Shown here piece by piece: positions 1 to 6,781 of a DNA stretch of 45,221 bases. The notes beneath the pieces were generated by a model, which was not told the DNA's origin, ran no database searches, and saw only the letters and a program-made list of their open reading frames with translations. The translations under genes were made by a program, and so were the position numbers. Source of the stretch: Alphaproteobacteria bacterium (GTDB taxonomy: Bacteria; Pseudomonadota; Alphaproteobacteria; Sphingomonadales; Kordiimonadaceae); contig JABXIS010000035.1 of the NCBI GenBank assembly GCA_013372975.1, forward strand, positions 1 to 45,221. The letters are read 5' to 3'. Within the stretch, counting starts at the first letter, position 1. The number at the start of each line of letters is the position of its first letter.

Positions 1-63
1 GATCCGGATTCGCCTTTCGCGGCGCTTGCGGGCCTCAAGGAATCCCTTGAGAAAAAGAAGTAA
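1..63 (+). CDS. C-terminal end of a helicase-like protein (partial)
   Basis: Frame 1 is open from the window edge to a TAA at 61-63 and gives a 20-residue tail ending in a lysine run (SPFAALAGLKESLEKKK). The gene immediately downstream encodes an S4 RNA-binding protein. In many alphaproteobacteria that gene directly follows a large DEAD/DEAH-type helicase whose C-terminus has a similar SPFAAL motif. The helicase assignment is therefore an inference from a short tail plus gene order. No catalytic motif lies inside the window. Confidence 0.5.
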   Translation, partial: DPDSPFAALAGLKESLEKKK

Positions 64-73
64 GATTTAAAGA

Positions 74-466
74 ATGAGTGAAACGGGCGATAAAATCAGG
101 CTGGACCTCTGGCTCTGGTACGCCCGTTTCTTCAAAACACGCTCTCTCGCCAGCAAGATCTGCAAGGCGCACAAGGTGCGTATCAATGGCGAACACTCCA
201 AAAAAGCATCGGCAACCATCAAGCCCGGGGATGTACTGACGTTTCCGCAGGCGGCCCATGTGCGTGTGGTGAAGGTTCTGGCGTGCGGCGAACGCAGGGG
301 TCCTGCCCCCGAGGCCCAGGCGCTCTATGAAGACCTGTCGCCCATCGAAGAACAGGTGAAAGCCAAAAAGGAAGAGGCGAAAACCGCCCCGGCGCTTCGG
401 GAAGCGGGCGCGGGCCGCCCCACCAAAGCCGAACGCCGCGCCATCGACAAGCTTATGGATCGCTAA
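74..466 (+). CDS. S4-domain RNA-binding protein (HslR/Hsp15-like)
   Basis: This 130-aa protein opens with the S4 RNA-binding fold. The motif RLDLWLWYARFFKTRSLA at residues 9-26 is followed by KVRINGEHSKKASATIKPGD at about 36-55, the usual layout of Hsp15-type proteins. E. coli Hsp15 binds 50S subunits carrying a stalled nascent chain, so a ribosome-rescue or rRNA-binding role is likely here. The C-terminal 40 residues are charged and probably disordered. The start lies 10 bp after the upstream helicase stop, so the two are probably co-transcribed and coupled. The Shine-Dalgarno is weak, which fits coupling. Confidence 0.86.
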   Translation: MSETGDKIRLDLWLWYARFFKTRSLASKICKAHKVRINGEHSKKASATIKPGDVLTFPQAAHVRVVKVLACGERRGPAPEAQALYEDLSPIEEQVKAKKEEAKTAPALREAGAGRPTKAERRAIDKLMDR

Positions 467-472
467 CTTTCC

Positions 473-928
473 TTATCGATACAGCACTACATTTTCGTGA
501 AACCAGCGAAGGCCACAGCTCATTTCTTGAGACGAGAGGCTGATGGTTGTTTTGTTGACTGTTCCCTTGCGAGGTCCCACCTCGCGCACAAATATGAAAC
601 TCCCTGGTGCGGTGCCTTCATACACTCCTTCGCCGATTTTATGGGATAGCTGAGATTTAAAGTTCCCCAGGAAATCAAAGGGGCCATAAGTGCCGCTAAT
701 GGAAATCCCCGAGCATTCGGCAATTGTGAGACGAAAACTCGATGAATCTATGCCGTGAGTGATCTCAAGGTTCGTGACTGGGCGATCGATGTGAATAAAC
801 ACCCCGCCAAACTTGATGCCACTATCGGCATAGACTTGGCTGTAGGTGTCTTCCTCCGACCAATCACATGCGGACAAGCCGAGGCATAACAAAAATGCTG
901 CTGTGCATGAACAAAGGTTTCGATTCAT
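473..928 (-). CDS. Putative lipoprotein of unknown function
   Basis: This 151-aa product starts with a lipoprotein signal: a hydrophobic stretch ends in the lipobox LSAC with the lipidated cysteine at residue 21. The next residue is Asp, which in E. coli would favour retention in the inner membrane. The mature part has several beta-rich segments and extra cysteines but no domain I recognise. It converges on the S4 gene with 6 bp between the stops and is transcribed away from fdxA. No operon partner is visible. It could be a lineage-specific surface protein. Confidence 0.7.
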   Translation of the reverse strand: MNRNLCSCTAAFLLCLGLSACDWSEEDTYSQVYADSGIKFGGVFIHIDRPVTNLEITHGIDSSSFRLTIAECSGISISGTYGPFDFLGNFKSQLSHKIGEGVYEGTAPGSFIFVREVGPRKGTVNKTTISLSSQEMSCGLRWFHENVVLYR

Positions 929-1155
929 GAGTGCCCCCTTCTTTTATGAACATTGGTGTTACATAATAACATTAATGTGTCCAGTCATACGTTTGGGCCG
1001 CTAGGCAAGCAAAGCCTTCGTGTTTGTTAAGAATCGCTTGCATATAAAGGCGTTGCGCGCCGCCGCGTGTTTGGGCATAAAGCGATTCAAGGAATATATG
1101 CACGGTCGCCTTCCAGCCCGGCCGGATGCAAACAGGCATTATCAAGGAGACACTC

Positions 1156-1491
1156 ATGACCTACGTTGTCACTGAGGCATGCATCAAATGTAAATATATG
1201 GACTGTGTGGAAGTCTGCCCGGTGGATTGTTTCTATGAGGGTGAGAACTTCCTCGTGATCAATCCGAACGAATGTATTGATTGTGGTGTGTGCGAACCTG
1301 AGTGTCCTGCTGAAGCGATCCTGCCGGATACCGAGGATGGCCTCGAGGAATGGCTTGAGATCAACACCAAATATTCGGAAGAGTGGCCCAACATTACGGT
1401 GAAAGGCGAAACACCTGCTGATGCCGATGATTGGAAGGGCAAAGAGGGCAAAAAAGAGCTCCTGTCCGAGAATCCAGGCAAGGGCGACTGA
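1156..1491 (+). CDS. fdxA: Seven-iron ferredoxin FdxA
   Basis: This 111-aa ferredoxin has both cluster-binding motifs. The first is [14 protein letters not shown] near residues 8-21 and the second is [12 protein letters not shown] near 39-50. It therefore carries one 3Fe-4S and one 4Fe-4S cluster and acts as a soluble cytoplasmic electron carrier. The start at 1156 was chosen because an AAGGAG box sits at 1144-1149 and because the family begins TYVVTE; the frame stays open further upstream to 1126 but lacks an RBS there. The acidic C-terminal tail is normal for the family. A strong terminator follows at 1545, so it is probably monocistronic. Confidence 0.95.
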   Translation: MTYVVTEACIKCKYMDCVEVCPVDCFYEGENFLVINPNECIDCGVCEPECPAEAILPDTEDGLEEWLEINTKYSEEWPNITVKGETPADADDWKGKEGKKELLSENPGKGD

Positions 1492-1544
1492 TTTTAGCGC
1501 CTGATTTGGCTGCGCTTTATTGCTTTTGCAGCAAAGGTTTAAGA

Positions 1545-1577
1545 AGGCTCGACCTTGTGGTCGGGCCTGATTTTTTG
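1545..1577 (+). terminator. Rho-independent terminator after fdxA
   Basis: A 10-bp stem (AGGCTCGACC paired with GGTCGGGCCT, one G-U pair) with a TTGT loop is followed by GA and six T residues. It lies about 55 bp after the fdxA stop. Confidence 0.82.
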
Positions 1578-1628
1578 GTCAGGATCGCCTGAAAACAAGC
1601 AATAGAGCCAAATAGCCCCATCTTTCTG

Positions 1629-1658
1629 CTGTCATATTTGTGAAATTTATGGTATAAG
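1629..1658 (+). promoter_or_regulatory. Candidate promoter in the carD upstream region
   Basis: CTGTCA at 1629-1634 and TATAAG at 1653-1658 are separated by 18 bp and lie in an AT-rich stretch. This is the best sigma-70-like pair I see in the 437-bp gap between fdxA and carD. It would give a leader of about 260 nt. It is a pattern match only. Confidence 0.33.
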
Positions 1659-1841
1659 ATGGTGATTGACGCGGATTTCAGGGCGCCGAGCCCTTGACCG
1701 TGTGGTGGCTGGAACCGCCTAAAATTGAATAGCTTATTAAAGCCTGTATGCGCTCCTGGAGCTGGGGCAGCATCGGTTTTTTTTGGCCCTGCGCAATGGT
1801 GACGCAATTATATTGCCCGCCCTGTCGCCCCGACTGCCTCC

Positions 1842-1889
1842 CATCAGGCAGATCATGCCCGAGGGGTACAGTGGTGATGTTGCCTGATG
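1842..1889 (+). repeat. Inverted repeat in the carD leader
   Basis: CATCAGGCA at 1842-1850 and TGCCTGATG at 1881-1889 are exact 9-bp complements separated by 30 bases, just upstream of the carD Shine-Dalgarno region. The arms could form a stem in the leader RNA or bind a dimeric regulator. No T-run follows, so it is not a simple terminator. Confidence 0.4.
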
Positions 1890-1928
1890 CGGTTGGCCAG
1901 CAAATGTAAAGAAGGACAAAGGACCACT

Positions 1929-2429
1929 ATGGCTAAATCCACCAAACATCCTTATGCAGTTGGCGATTACATCGTATACCCGAAGCACGGCGTTGGCCGT
2001 ATCACCGAGCTTGAAGTCCAGGAAATCGCTGGTTTGAGCCTGGAGCTTTACGTTATCCGTTTTGAAAAAGAACGCATGACGCTTCGTGTGCCAACGACTA
2101 AGGCTGAAGCTAGCGGCATGCGCCGCCTGTCTTCCGACGCGACGCTGAAGGAAGCCTTCACCACGCTTAAGGGCAAGGCGCGCATCAAGCGCACCATGTG
2201 GAGCCGTCGTGCGCAGGAATATGAAGCAAAGATCAACTCCGGTGATCTTGTTTCCATCGCCGAAGTGGTGCGGGACCTGCACCGCGGCGCTGACCAGCCA
2301 GAGCAATCTTACAGCGAGCGTCAGATTTACGAATCAGCGCTTGGCCGTCTGGCACGTGAGCTTGCCGCCGTTGAGGATATCGACGAAGCGGCTGCTATGG
2401 TGAAGCTTGAGAAAGAGCTCGCCGCCTAA
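1929..2429 (+). CDS. carD: CarD-family transcriptional regulator
   Basis: This 166-aa protein has the CarD/TRCF RNA-polymerase-interacting domain at the N-terminus, with the signature GDYIVYPKHGVGRI near residues 11-24. A helical DNA-binding C-terminal part follows. CarD proteins bind the polymerase beta subunit and stabilise open complexes, notably at rRNA promoters. The start at 1929 follows a purine-rich GAAGGACAAAGGA region; an in-frame ATG at 1887 has no such support and would add residues absent from the family. The gene has a long leader with an inverted repeat and ends at a strong terminator, so it is probably a single-gene unit. Confidence 0.92.
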   Translation: MAKSTKHPYAVGDYIVYPKHGVGRITELEVQEIAGLSLELYVIRFEKERMTLRVPTTKAEASGMRRLSSDATLKEAFTTLKGKARIKRTMWSRRAQEYEAKINSGDLVSIAEVVRDLHRGADQPEQSYSERQIYESALGRLARELAAVEDIDEAAAMVKLEKELAA

Positions 2430-2452
2430 ACAGGCAAAAAAACAAGAATTTG

Positions 2453-2487
2453 AAGCCCGTTCCTGGCAATCAGGGGCGGGCTTTTTC
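2453..2487 (+). terminator. Rho-independent terminator after carD
   Basis: A 13-bp stem starting AAGCCCG and ending CGGGCTT, with two wobble pairs and a GCAAT loop, runs directly into a T-tract at 2482-2486. Confidence 0.87.
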
Positions 2488-2583
2488 GTTCTGCGTGAAC
2501 ACAATGCTGTGACCTGGCGAGGCGGAATCGATGATCTGTAAAAAAGTTGCTGCAATTTGAAAAAAAGGGGGTCATAATGCGCT

Positions 2584-2604
2584 ACATTAATCAGATACAT
2601 TAAT
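2584..2604 (+). repeat. Tandem ACATTAAT boxes upstream of rpoH
   Basis: ACATTAAT occurs at 2584-2591 and again at 2597-2604, a 13-bp period, ending 17 bp before the rpoH start. They lie in the 5' leader or the promoter and could be a regulatory site. A related palindrome, ACATTAATGT, is at 969-978 between the lipoprotein gene and fdxA. No function can be assigned from sequence alone. Confidence 0.3.
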
Positions 2605-2621
2605 TTCTTGGGAGGGGAATG

Positions 2622-3503
2622 ATGAGTCGTGGTAACTGGGCAAGCGGTGATGACCGGAAGCTAATTCGTTTTGCCATGAAAGTCCCGATGCTGGACCGGG
2701 AAGAGGAAGGCGAGCTTGCCCTCTCCTGGCAGCAAGAACGCGATGAACGCGCCCTCAAGACATTGACAGAAGCCCACCTGCGCCTTGCCGTGGCAACTGC
2801 CAGCAAATACCGTCACTATGGCCTGCCGGTTGCGGACCTGATCCAGGAAGGCACTGTAGGCCTGATGGAAGCCGCCTACCGTTTTGAGCCCGAGCGGGAT
2901 GTCCGTTTTTCCACTTATGCCAACTGGTGGGTGCGGGCGGCCGTGCAAGACTATGTTCTCAGAAACTGGTCGATCGTGCGCACGGGCACCACGAGCGCAC
3001 ACAAGGCTCTGTTCTTTAACCTGAAGCGCCTCAAGGCCAAAATGAGGGTTGATCCTGATCGCCCTCTTTCCATGCTTTCCCGCAACCAGATTGCCGACGA
3101 GATGGGCGTAAGGCTGCGTGATGTGGAGGCGATGGAAGGTCGCTTGTCTGGTGTGGATCGGTCTCTCAATGCCCCTGTCGCAGACGAATCGGCACAGGAG
3201 TGGCAGGATCTTCTGGTCAGCGAAGCGCCGCGGCCTGATCAGGTTTATATGAAAGAAGTGGACGGTGCCAAGAAGGCCGCACTCATTCAAAAAGCCATGG
3301 GTAGCCTGACAGAGCGTGAAAGCTTCATTATCCGCGAGCGCCAGCTTCGCGAGGATGGCGTAACATTGGCCGTGCTTGGCAGCCAGCTCGGGATTTCGAA
3401 AGAACGGGTGCGTCAGCTGGAAGCGCAGGCTCTTTCCAAGCTCAAGCAGGCACTGATTGCAGATGTAGGTGATCCCATGCTGGCGGGCCTGGCAAACGGC
3501 TAG
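2622..3503 (+). CDS. rpoH: RNA polymerase sigma-32 factor (RpoH type)
   Basis: This 293-aa sigma factor has region 2 with DLIQEGTVGLMEAAYRFEP and the -10-recognition stretch FSTYANWWVRAAVQDYVLRN. It also has the RpoH-specific box HKALFFNLKR and a region 4 helix-turn-helix ending in SKERVRQLEAQALSKL. It should direct polymerase to heat-shock promoters. Many alphaproteobacteria carry two RpoH paralogues, and I cannot tell which one this is. The start at 2622 (second of two adjacent ATGs) is best spaced, 6 bp from GGAGG at 2611-2615. A strong terminator follows, so the gene stands alone. Confidence 0.91.
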   Translation: MSRGNWASGDDRKLIRFAMKVPMLDREEEGELALSWQQERDERALKTLTEAHLRLAVATASKYRHYGLPVADLIQEGTVGLMEAAYRFEPERDVRFSTYANWWVRAAVQDYVLRNWSIVRTGTTSAHKALFFNLKRLKAKMRVDPDRPLSMLSRNQIADEMGVRLRDVEAMEGRLSGVDRSLNAPVADESAQEWQDLLVSEAPRPDQVYMKEVDGAKKAALIQKAMGSLTERESFIIRERQLREDGVTLAVLGSQLGISKERVRQLEAQALSKLKQALIADVGDPMLAGLANG

Positions 3504-3526
3504 AAACGAGTGCCGAAAAGAAAATG

Positions 3527-3551
3527 AAGGGGCTTTGAGCCCCTTTTTTAT
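3527..3551 (+). terminator. Rho-independent terminator after rpoH
   Basis: AAGGGGCT pairs with AGCCCCTT across a TTG loop and runs into a T-tract. The structure is compact and lies 24 bp after the rpoH stop. The oppositely oriented gene ending at 3563 is just beyond it, so it may also insulate that convergent unit. Confidence 0.87.
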
Positions 3552-3562
3552 TGGGTCATGTT

Positions 3563-4369
3563 TTACTGAGATTTTGCAGGCTGGCTTTTGAGCCTGATCT
3601 GGCCGGGCCCTTGCACCAGAAGCCTTGGGCCTGCCTTATAGTCGATCCAGCCACGCACCTCAACGAACTGACCTTCAAACGCCAATGGGTCGATATCCTG
3701 CTTCCTGAAATGGGTCTCCGCCGTTGAAGGGATCTCAACGGTAAAATCCCGCCGCCAGTCTGCGCCAAAATTCAAATATATAGTGGAGCCAACGCGCTGT
3801 GCGCTCAGAACGGTGCCTTGTACAATATTGAACCAGCCCGTTTGAACATCACTGTCCGCAGGCACAGGTTGCAGATTCCTGAGTGCCCACAAGCCGGCAC
3901 GAACCGCGCGCGCCTCATCCTCGGCAGCATAGAGCATATCAAGGCCGCGCCGTCGCGTAGGGCGCGGAAACACAAAAACATGTCCTTTGGCGACCATTGC
4001 GTGCTGCAGCCAGCTGCCATCTGGCATGATGACGTGCGCTACCTGCTCGCCCTGGCTGTTGAATTCCTTGCCCTCACAAAATAGGTGGAGCGTTTGGCCT
4101 TTCGTGGCAGCAATCAGGGCTGCTTTTGCCTCCTCGGCGTATGGCCAGCTCTTGTAAGGGTCGCCTTTCTTCCAAAGTTCGGGTGCTTTCACAAGCGCCA
4201 GCTTCACGATCGTACCTTCAGGTGTAGCGAACCGTGCGCCGCCGATGGCCCCAACTGCCGTGGTTTCACCGCAAGATTTCAAGCCGCTTGTGTCTAGGCT
4301 TGCTGCCTGCGTTTGCAAATGGGCAAAAACCGCCAAGAGAACAGATAAGGTAAAACGGTATGCTGGCAT
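3563..4369 (-). CDS. Exported SNase-like protein with a degenerate active site
   Basis: This 268-aa protein has an N-terminal signal peptide of about 22 residues ending near QTQA. A staphylococcal-nuclease-like (thermonuclease) region follows at about 40-160, recognisable from VKLALVKAPE and the later MVAKGHVFVFPR segment. The usual catalytic residues look lost. The Asp-Gly-Asp calcium-binding start is absent, the Arg of the VRL motif is Lys, the Asp before APE is Lys, and the YGR arginine position reads QGE. It may therefore bind rather than cut nucleic acid. The C-terminal 100 residues form a second beta-rich unit often seen in alphaproteobacterial thermonuclease-family proteins. It lies downstream of a histidine kinase in the same orientation, 62 bp apart. 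Confidence 0.77.
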   Translation of the reverse strand: MPAYRFTLSVLLAVFAHLQTQAASLDTSGLKSCGETTAVGAIGGARFATPEGTIVKLALVKAPELWKKGDPYKSWPYAEEAKAALIAATKGQTLHLFCEGKEFNSQGEQVAHVIMPDGSWLQHAMVAKGHVFVFPRPTRRRGLDMLYAAEDEARAVRAGLWALRNLQPVPADSDVQTGWFNIVQGTVLSAQRVGSTIYLNFGADWRRDFTVEIPSTAETHFRKQDIDPLAFEGQFVEVRGWIDYKAGPRLLVQGPGQIRLKSQPAKSQ

Positions 4370-4431
4370 GGAATTGCCCTCCCTGCCGCATCCTAACCAG
4401 CAAAACGCCTGCTTTACAAGGAAGACAGCGC

Positions 4432-5979
4432 TCAGGGTGTCGGCGGATTGGATTTGCTTTGGTAAAGCGGGAAATCAAGTCTGACAGCAGTGCCCGCTCC
4501 GGGGGTGGAGGAGATATCAAAGCGACCGCCAAGAAGTTCCATGAACCGGCTCACGAGCGGAAGACCCAGCCCTGTGCCTGTGTGGCTGCGCGCATATTCA
4601 CCTTGCACCTGGCCGAATAGAGACAATGCTGTTTTGAGTTCCGCCTCTGACATGCCGACGCCGGTGTCACGAATAACCAGGCAATAGCGGTCCCCCCTTA
4701 TGGTGCCACGCAAAGAAATCCGCCCGCCTGCTGGCGTGAATTTGACAGCGTTCGAAAGAATATTGATCAACACCTGCCGCATGATACGTTCATCGCTGTA
4801 TAGCGAGCCGGCCTCGCATTCTAGCGCCAGCTCCAGATTTTTCTCGTTTGCTTGTGACTGGATGATTTTGACACTGCCGTCGATCACGTGGCGCAAATCG
4901 ACCTTTTCGGCATAGATGTCAAACCGTCCGGCTTCCAGTTTCGAAATATCAAGAATATCGTTGATGATGGATAAGAGGTGCTCGCCAGCTTCCTTGATCA
5001 GCGACAGGTATTCCTTGTTTTTCGTACCTTCAACCTTCCCGTAAAGTTCAAGAGAAATCAGTTCAGTAAAGCCAAGAATGGCATTGAGCGGGGTGCGAAT
5101 TTCATGGCTTGTAGAGGCAAGGAACGCTGACTTCGCGTGATTGGCATCTTTCAGTTCATCCACAAGCCTGTTGGCCTGATGGACAAATCTGACCATGGCA
5201 ACAATCACCAGCCCAAGCAGGATAAGTGCGGGCAAGATCAACTTGCGGATCATTTTTGATCCTGGGGCCGCTGTTTCCCAGCTCACATAGGCAGCTGTCT
5301 TGCCATCAAGTCCGGTGAGTGGCAACAAAGCATCTGATACCGGTTTGTCTTTGAAGAGCTTTAAACCCTCAATTGCAGTCTGATGCCCAATTTCGGCCAA
5401 TACTTCAGGTGGTAGGCGCGACAGGAAAACAATGATGGGATGCCGGTTCTCGATCACTTGTTGTGGGAATTCCCTAATGCCAGCGGCTTGAACCACACTG
5501 GCGCCAAAAGCAATCAATTCACCTTCAACCACCATCAGCCCGGAAGTGCTGTGTGGAACCTCCACTTCCGGAGTGGGGTAATTTCTTGCCAGTTCTGCAA
5601 GCCCGGCGTCCAGAAAGGCATGAGGCGGGGAAGAGATGCCGACGAAATTGGAATACAAAAGGCTGCCATCACGCCTTATGGCAATGACACCCTGAATATT
5701 TTTGATGCCGTTGACGGACTCGCCAATAGTGGCGTCAATCCATTCAACATTCTCTTCTACTGAGAGATTCTCGACCGCTTCGTCCCACCAGGCATTGTCT
5801 TCAGCCAAGACCGCGAGAGACTGGTGAACGCGAATGAAATTCTGCTCGACAACCTTTGCTTCGGATTCAATCGTCGCTTCGTCCTGAAGCTTGGCCGCAA
5901 CAAAAACCACCGCGATGAACGCGGCGACACTTGCGGCAACGGCGACGAAAACCGGCGTGACAAGGCGATGAAACTTCAC
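4432..5979 (-). CDS. Membrane sensor histidine kinase with CHASE4-like sensor domain
   Basis: This 515-aa kinase has a transmembrane helix at about 9-30 and a periplasmic region to about 245 that resembles CHASE4 (NAWWDEAVEN near 62-71). A second membrane helix lies near 247-264, then HisKA with SHEIRTPLNAILGF (phospho-acceptor His about 292). The HATPase domain shows the N-box NILSNAVKFTP, DTGVGM and GTGLGLPL. It should autophosphorylate in response to an extracytoplasmic signal. No response regulator gene is adjacent, so it is an orphan whose partner must be encoded elsewhere. There is no HAMP domain. The next upstream feature is the tRNA at the island border. Confidence 0.92.
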   Translation of the reverse strand: MKFHRLVTPVFVAVAASVAAFIAVVFVAAKLQDEATIESEAKVVEQNFIRVHQSLAVLAEDNAWWDEAVENLSVEENVEWIDATIGESVNGIKNIQGVIAIRRDGSLLYSNFVGISSPPHAFLDAGLAELARNYPTPEVEVPHSTSGLMVVEGELIAFGASVVQAAGIREFPQQVIENRHPIIVFLSRLPPEVLAEIGHQTAIEGLKLFKDKPVSDALLPLTGLDGKTAAYVSWETAAPGSKMIRKLILPALILLGLVIVAMVRFVHQANRLVDELKDANHAKSAFLASTSHEIRTPLNAILGFTELISLELYGKVEGTKNKEYLSLIKEAGEHLLSIINDILDISKLEAGRFDIYAEKVDLRHVIDGSVKIIQSQANEKNLELALECEAGSLYSDERIMRQVLINILSNAVKFTPAGGRISLRGTIRGDRYCLVIRDTGVGMSEAELKTALSLFGQVQGEYARSHTGTGLGLPLVSRFMELLGGRFDISSTPGAGTAVRLDFPLYQSKSNPPTP

Positions 5980-6142
5980 AGCAGACCCTTCAGTGAACCC
6001 AGTCTATGAGACGCTGAATTGGTTAATATTGCGTAAGAAGATAACAGAAAACCACAATTTTCCTGAGGATTTCTCACGATAGCAAGCAGGCGGTTGACGC
6101 TCCAAATCTTTGCAGGTAAACCCGAGCTTTCAAGTTGGTTGC

Positions 6143-6219
6143 GGCCCCGTAGCTCAGCTGGATAGAGCACCAGATTCCTAATCTGGGGGCCACAGGTTCG
6201 AATCCTGTCGGGGTCACCA
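6143..6219 (+). tRNA. tRNA-Arg(CCT)
   Basis: This is a full 77-nt cloverleaf. The acceptor arm GGCCCCG (6143-6149) pairs with CGGGGTC (6209-6215), followed by discriminator A and an encoded CCA. The anticodon stem CCAGA/TCTGG encloses the loop TTCCTAA, giving anticodon CCT, which reads AGG. The T-arm has GGTTCGAATCC. The 3' 49 bases serve as the left attachment site of the island, so integration preserved the whole gene. Confidence 0.97.
6171..6219 (+). repeat. Left attachment site (49-bp direct repeat, tRNA 3' end)
   Basis: Positions 6171-6219 match 18938-18986 base for base, from CAGATTCC through the encoded CCA. The flanking bases differ on both sides. It covers the anticodon arm to the 3' end, the usual crossover region for tRNA-directed tyrosine integrases. 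Confidence 0.92.
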
Positions 6220-6266
6220 ATGAATTCAATGGGTTAGGAGTGTTCGAATTTCCTGCCCATTTTTCA

Positions 6267-6286
6267 TGTCCGCACTATGTCCGCAA
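6267..6286 (+). repeat. Left integrase arm-type site candidate
   Basis: TGTCCGCACTATGTCCGCAA occurs here and, identically and in the same orientation, at 18781-18800 near the other end of the island. Each copy contains two TGTCCGCA units 11 bp apart, about one helical turn. Paired repeats inside both ends of an island are typical of integrase or excisionase arm-binding sites. The role is inferred. Confidence 0.6.
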
Positions 6287-6338
6287 AATTACCTGTTTGA
6301 TGTAAGTTGATACTGGGCAGAGGAAAGCGGGCTGAAGC

Positions 6339-6755
6339 TCAGTCTCTACTCAATATTTCAAGTTTCCATCCATCTTCATTTATAACGATCACAGCTCCGT
6401 AACGGTAGCTGAGTGGGGCCTGAAACCAGTACCGCTGGATTTTCTCAAGTTCACCCGGAATATCAGCCTCACGACGCTTGATCTCGACTATCAAAAGGTT
6501 CCGATCGTGTGTTCCCCGTTCGTGGATGATGATGTCGGGTCTCATGCGGTTCATGTCTGGCTTGGCCACATCTACGTCGCAGTGATAGTCTGAGAAAACT
6601 TCACCGATCTCGTTCGCCAAATGGTGGTTAATGTTCCATTCGGTTTGGTTTGTGGCTGAGGTGAACCTGAAAAGATCGGCTTGGTTGGTGAAAAGCTGAT
6701 TTATCGCTTGTTCGAGCTTTGATTGAATATCATTTTGTGACACTTGGGGTTCCAT
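6339..6755 (-). CDS. Small PD-(D/E)XK nuclease-like protein
   Basis: This 138-aa protein contains RPDIIIHERG near residues 72-81 and LLIVEIKRR near 87-95. These place Asp74, Glu91 and Lys93 in the spacing of a PD-(D/E)XK nuclease core, with possible earlier acidic residues at Glu39 or Glu49. It is about the size of a bare nuclease domain. It is the last gene of the five-gene cargo operon, 26 bp after the methyltransferase stop, without a strong ribosome binding site of its own. Together with the methyltransferase it could be the cutting half of a restriction-modification pair. Alternatively it could be a helper endonuclease of the HerA/NurA complex. Substrate unknown. Confidence 0.8.
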   Translation of the reverse strand: MEPQVSQNDIQSKLEQAINQLFTNQADLFRFTSATNQTEWNINHHLANEIGEVFSDYHCDVDVAKPDMNRMRPDIIIHERGTHDRNLLIVEIKRREADIPGELEKIQRYWFQAPLSYRYGAVIVINEDGWKLEILSRD

Positions 6756-6781
6756 CGAACAAACGTGTTAAGGGTATTAGC

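Noticed and set aside
1737-2306. Long minus-strand frame of 189 aa opposite carD
   Set aside because: It lies antisense over the carD coding region and leader, has no family features and no RBS. carD explains the region.
2661-3290. Minus-strand frame of 209 aa inside rpoH
   Set aside because: It is the complement of a clear sigma factor gene with conserved regions 2 to 4.
4432-5979. Hybrid kinase with receiver domain
   Set aside because: The protein ends shortly after the ATPase domain, with no receiver motif.
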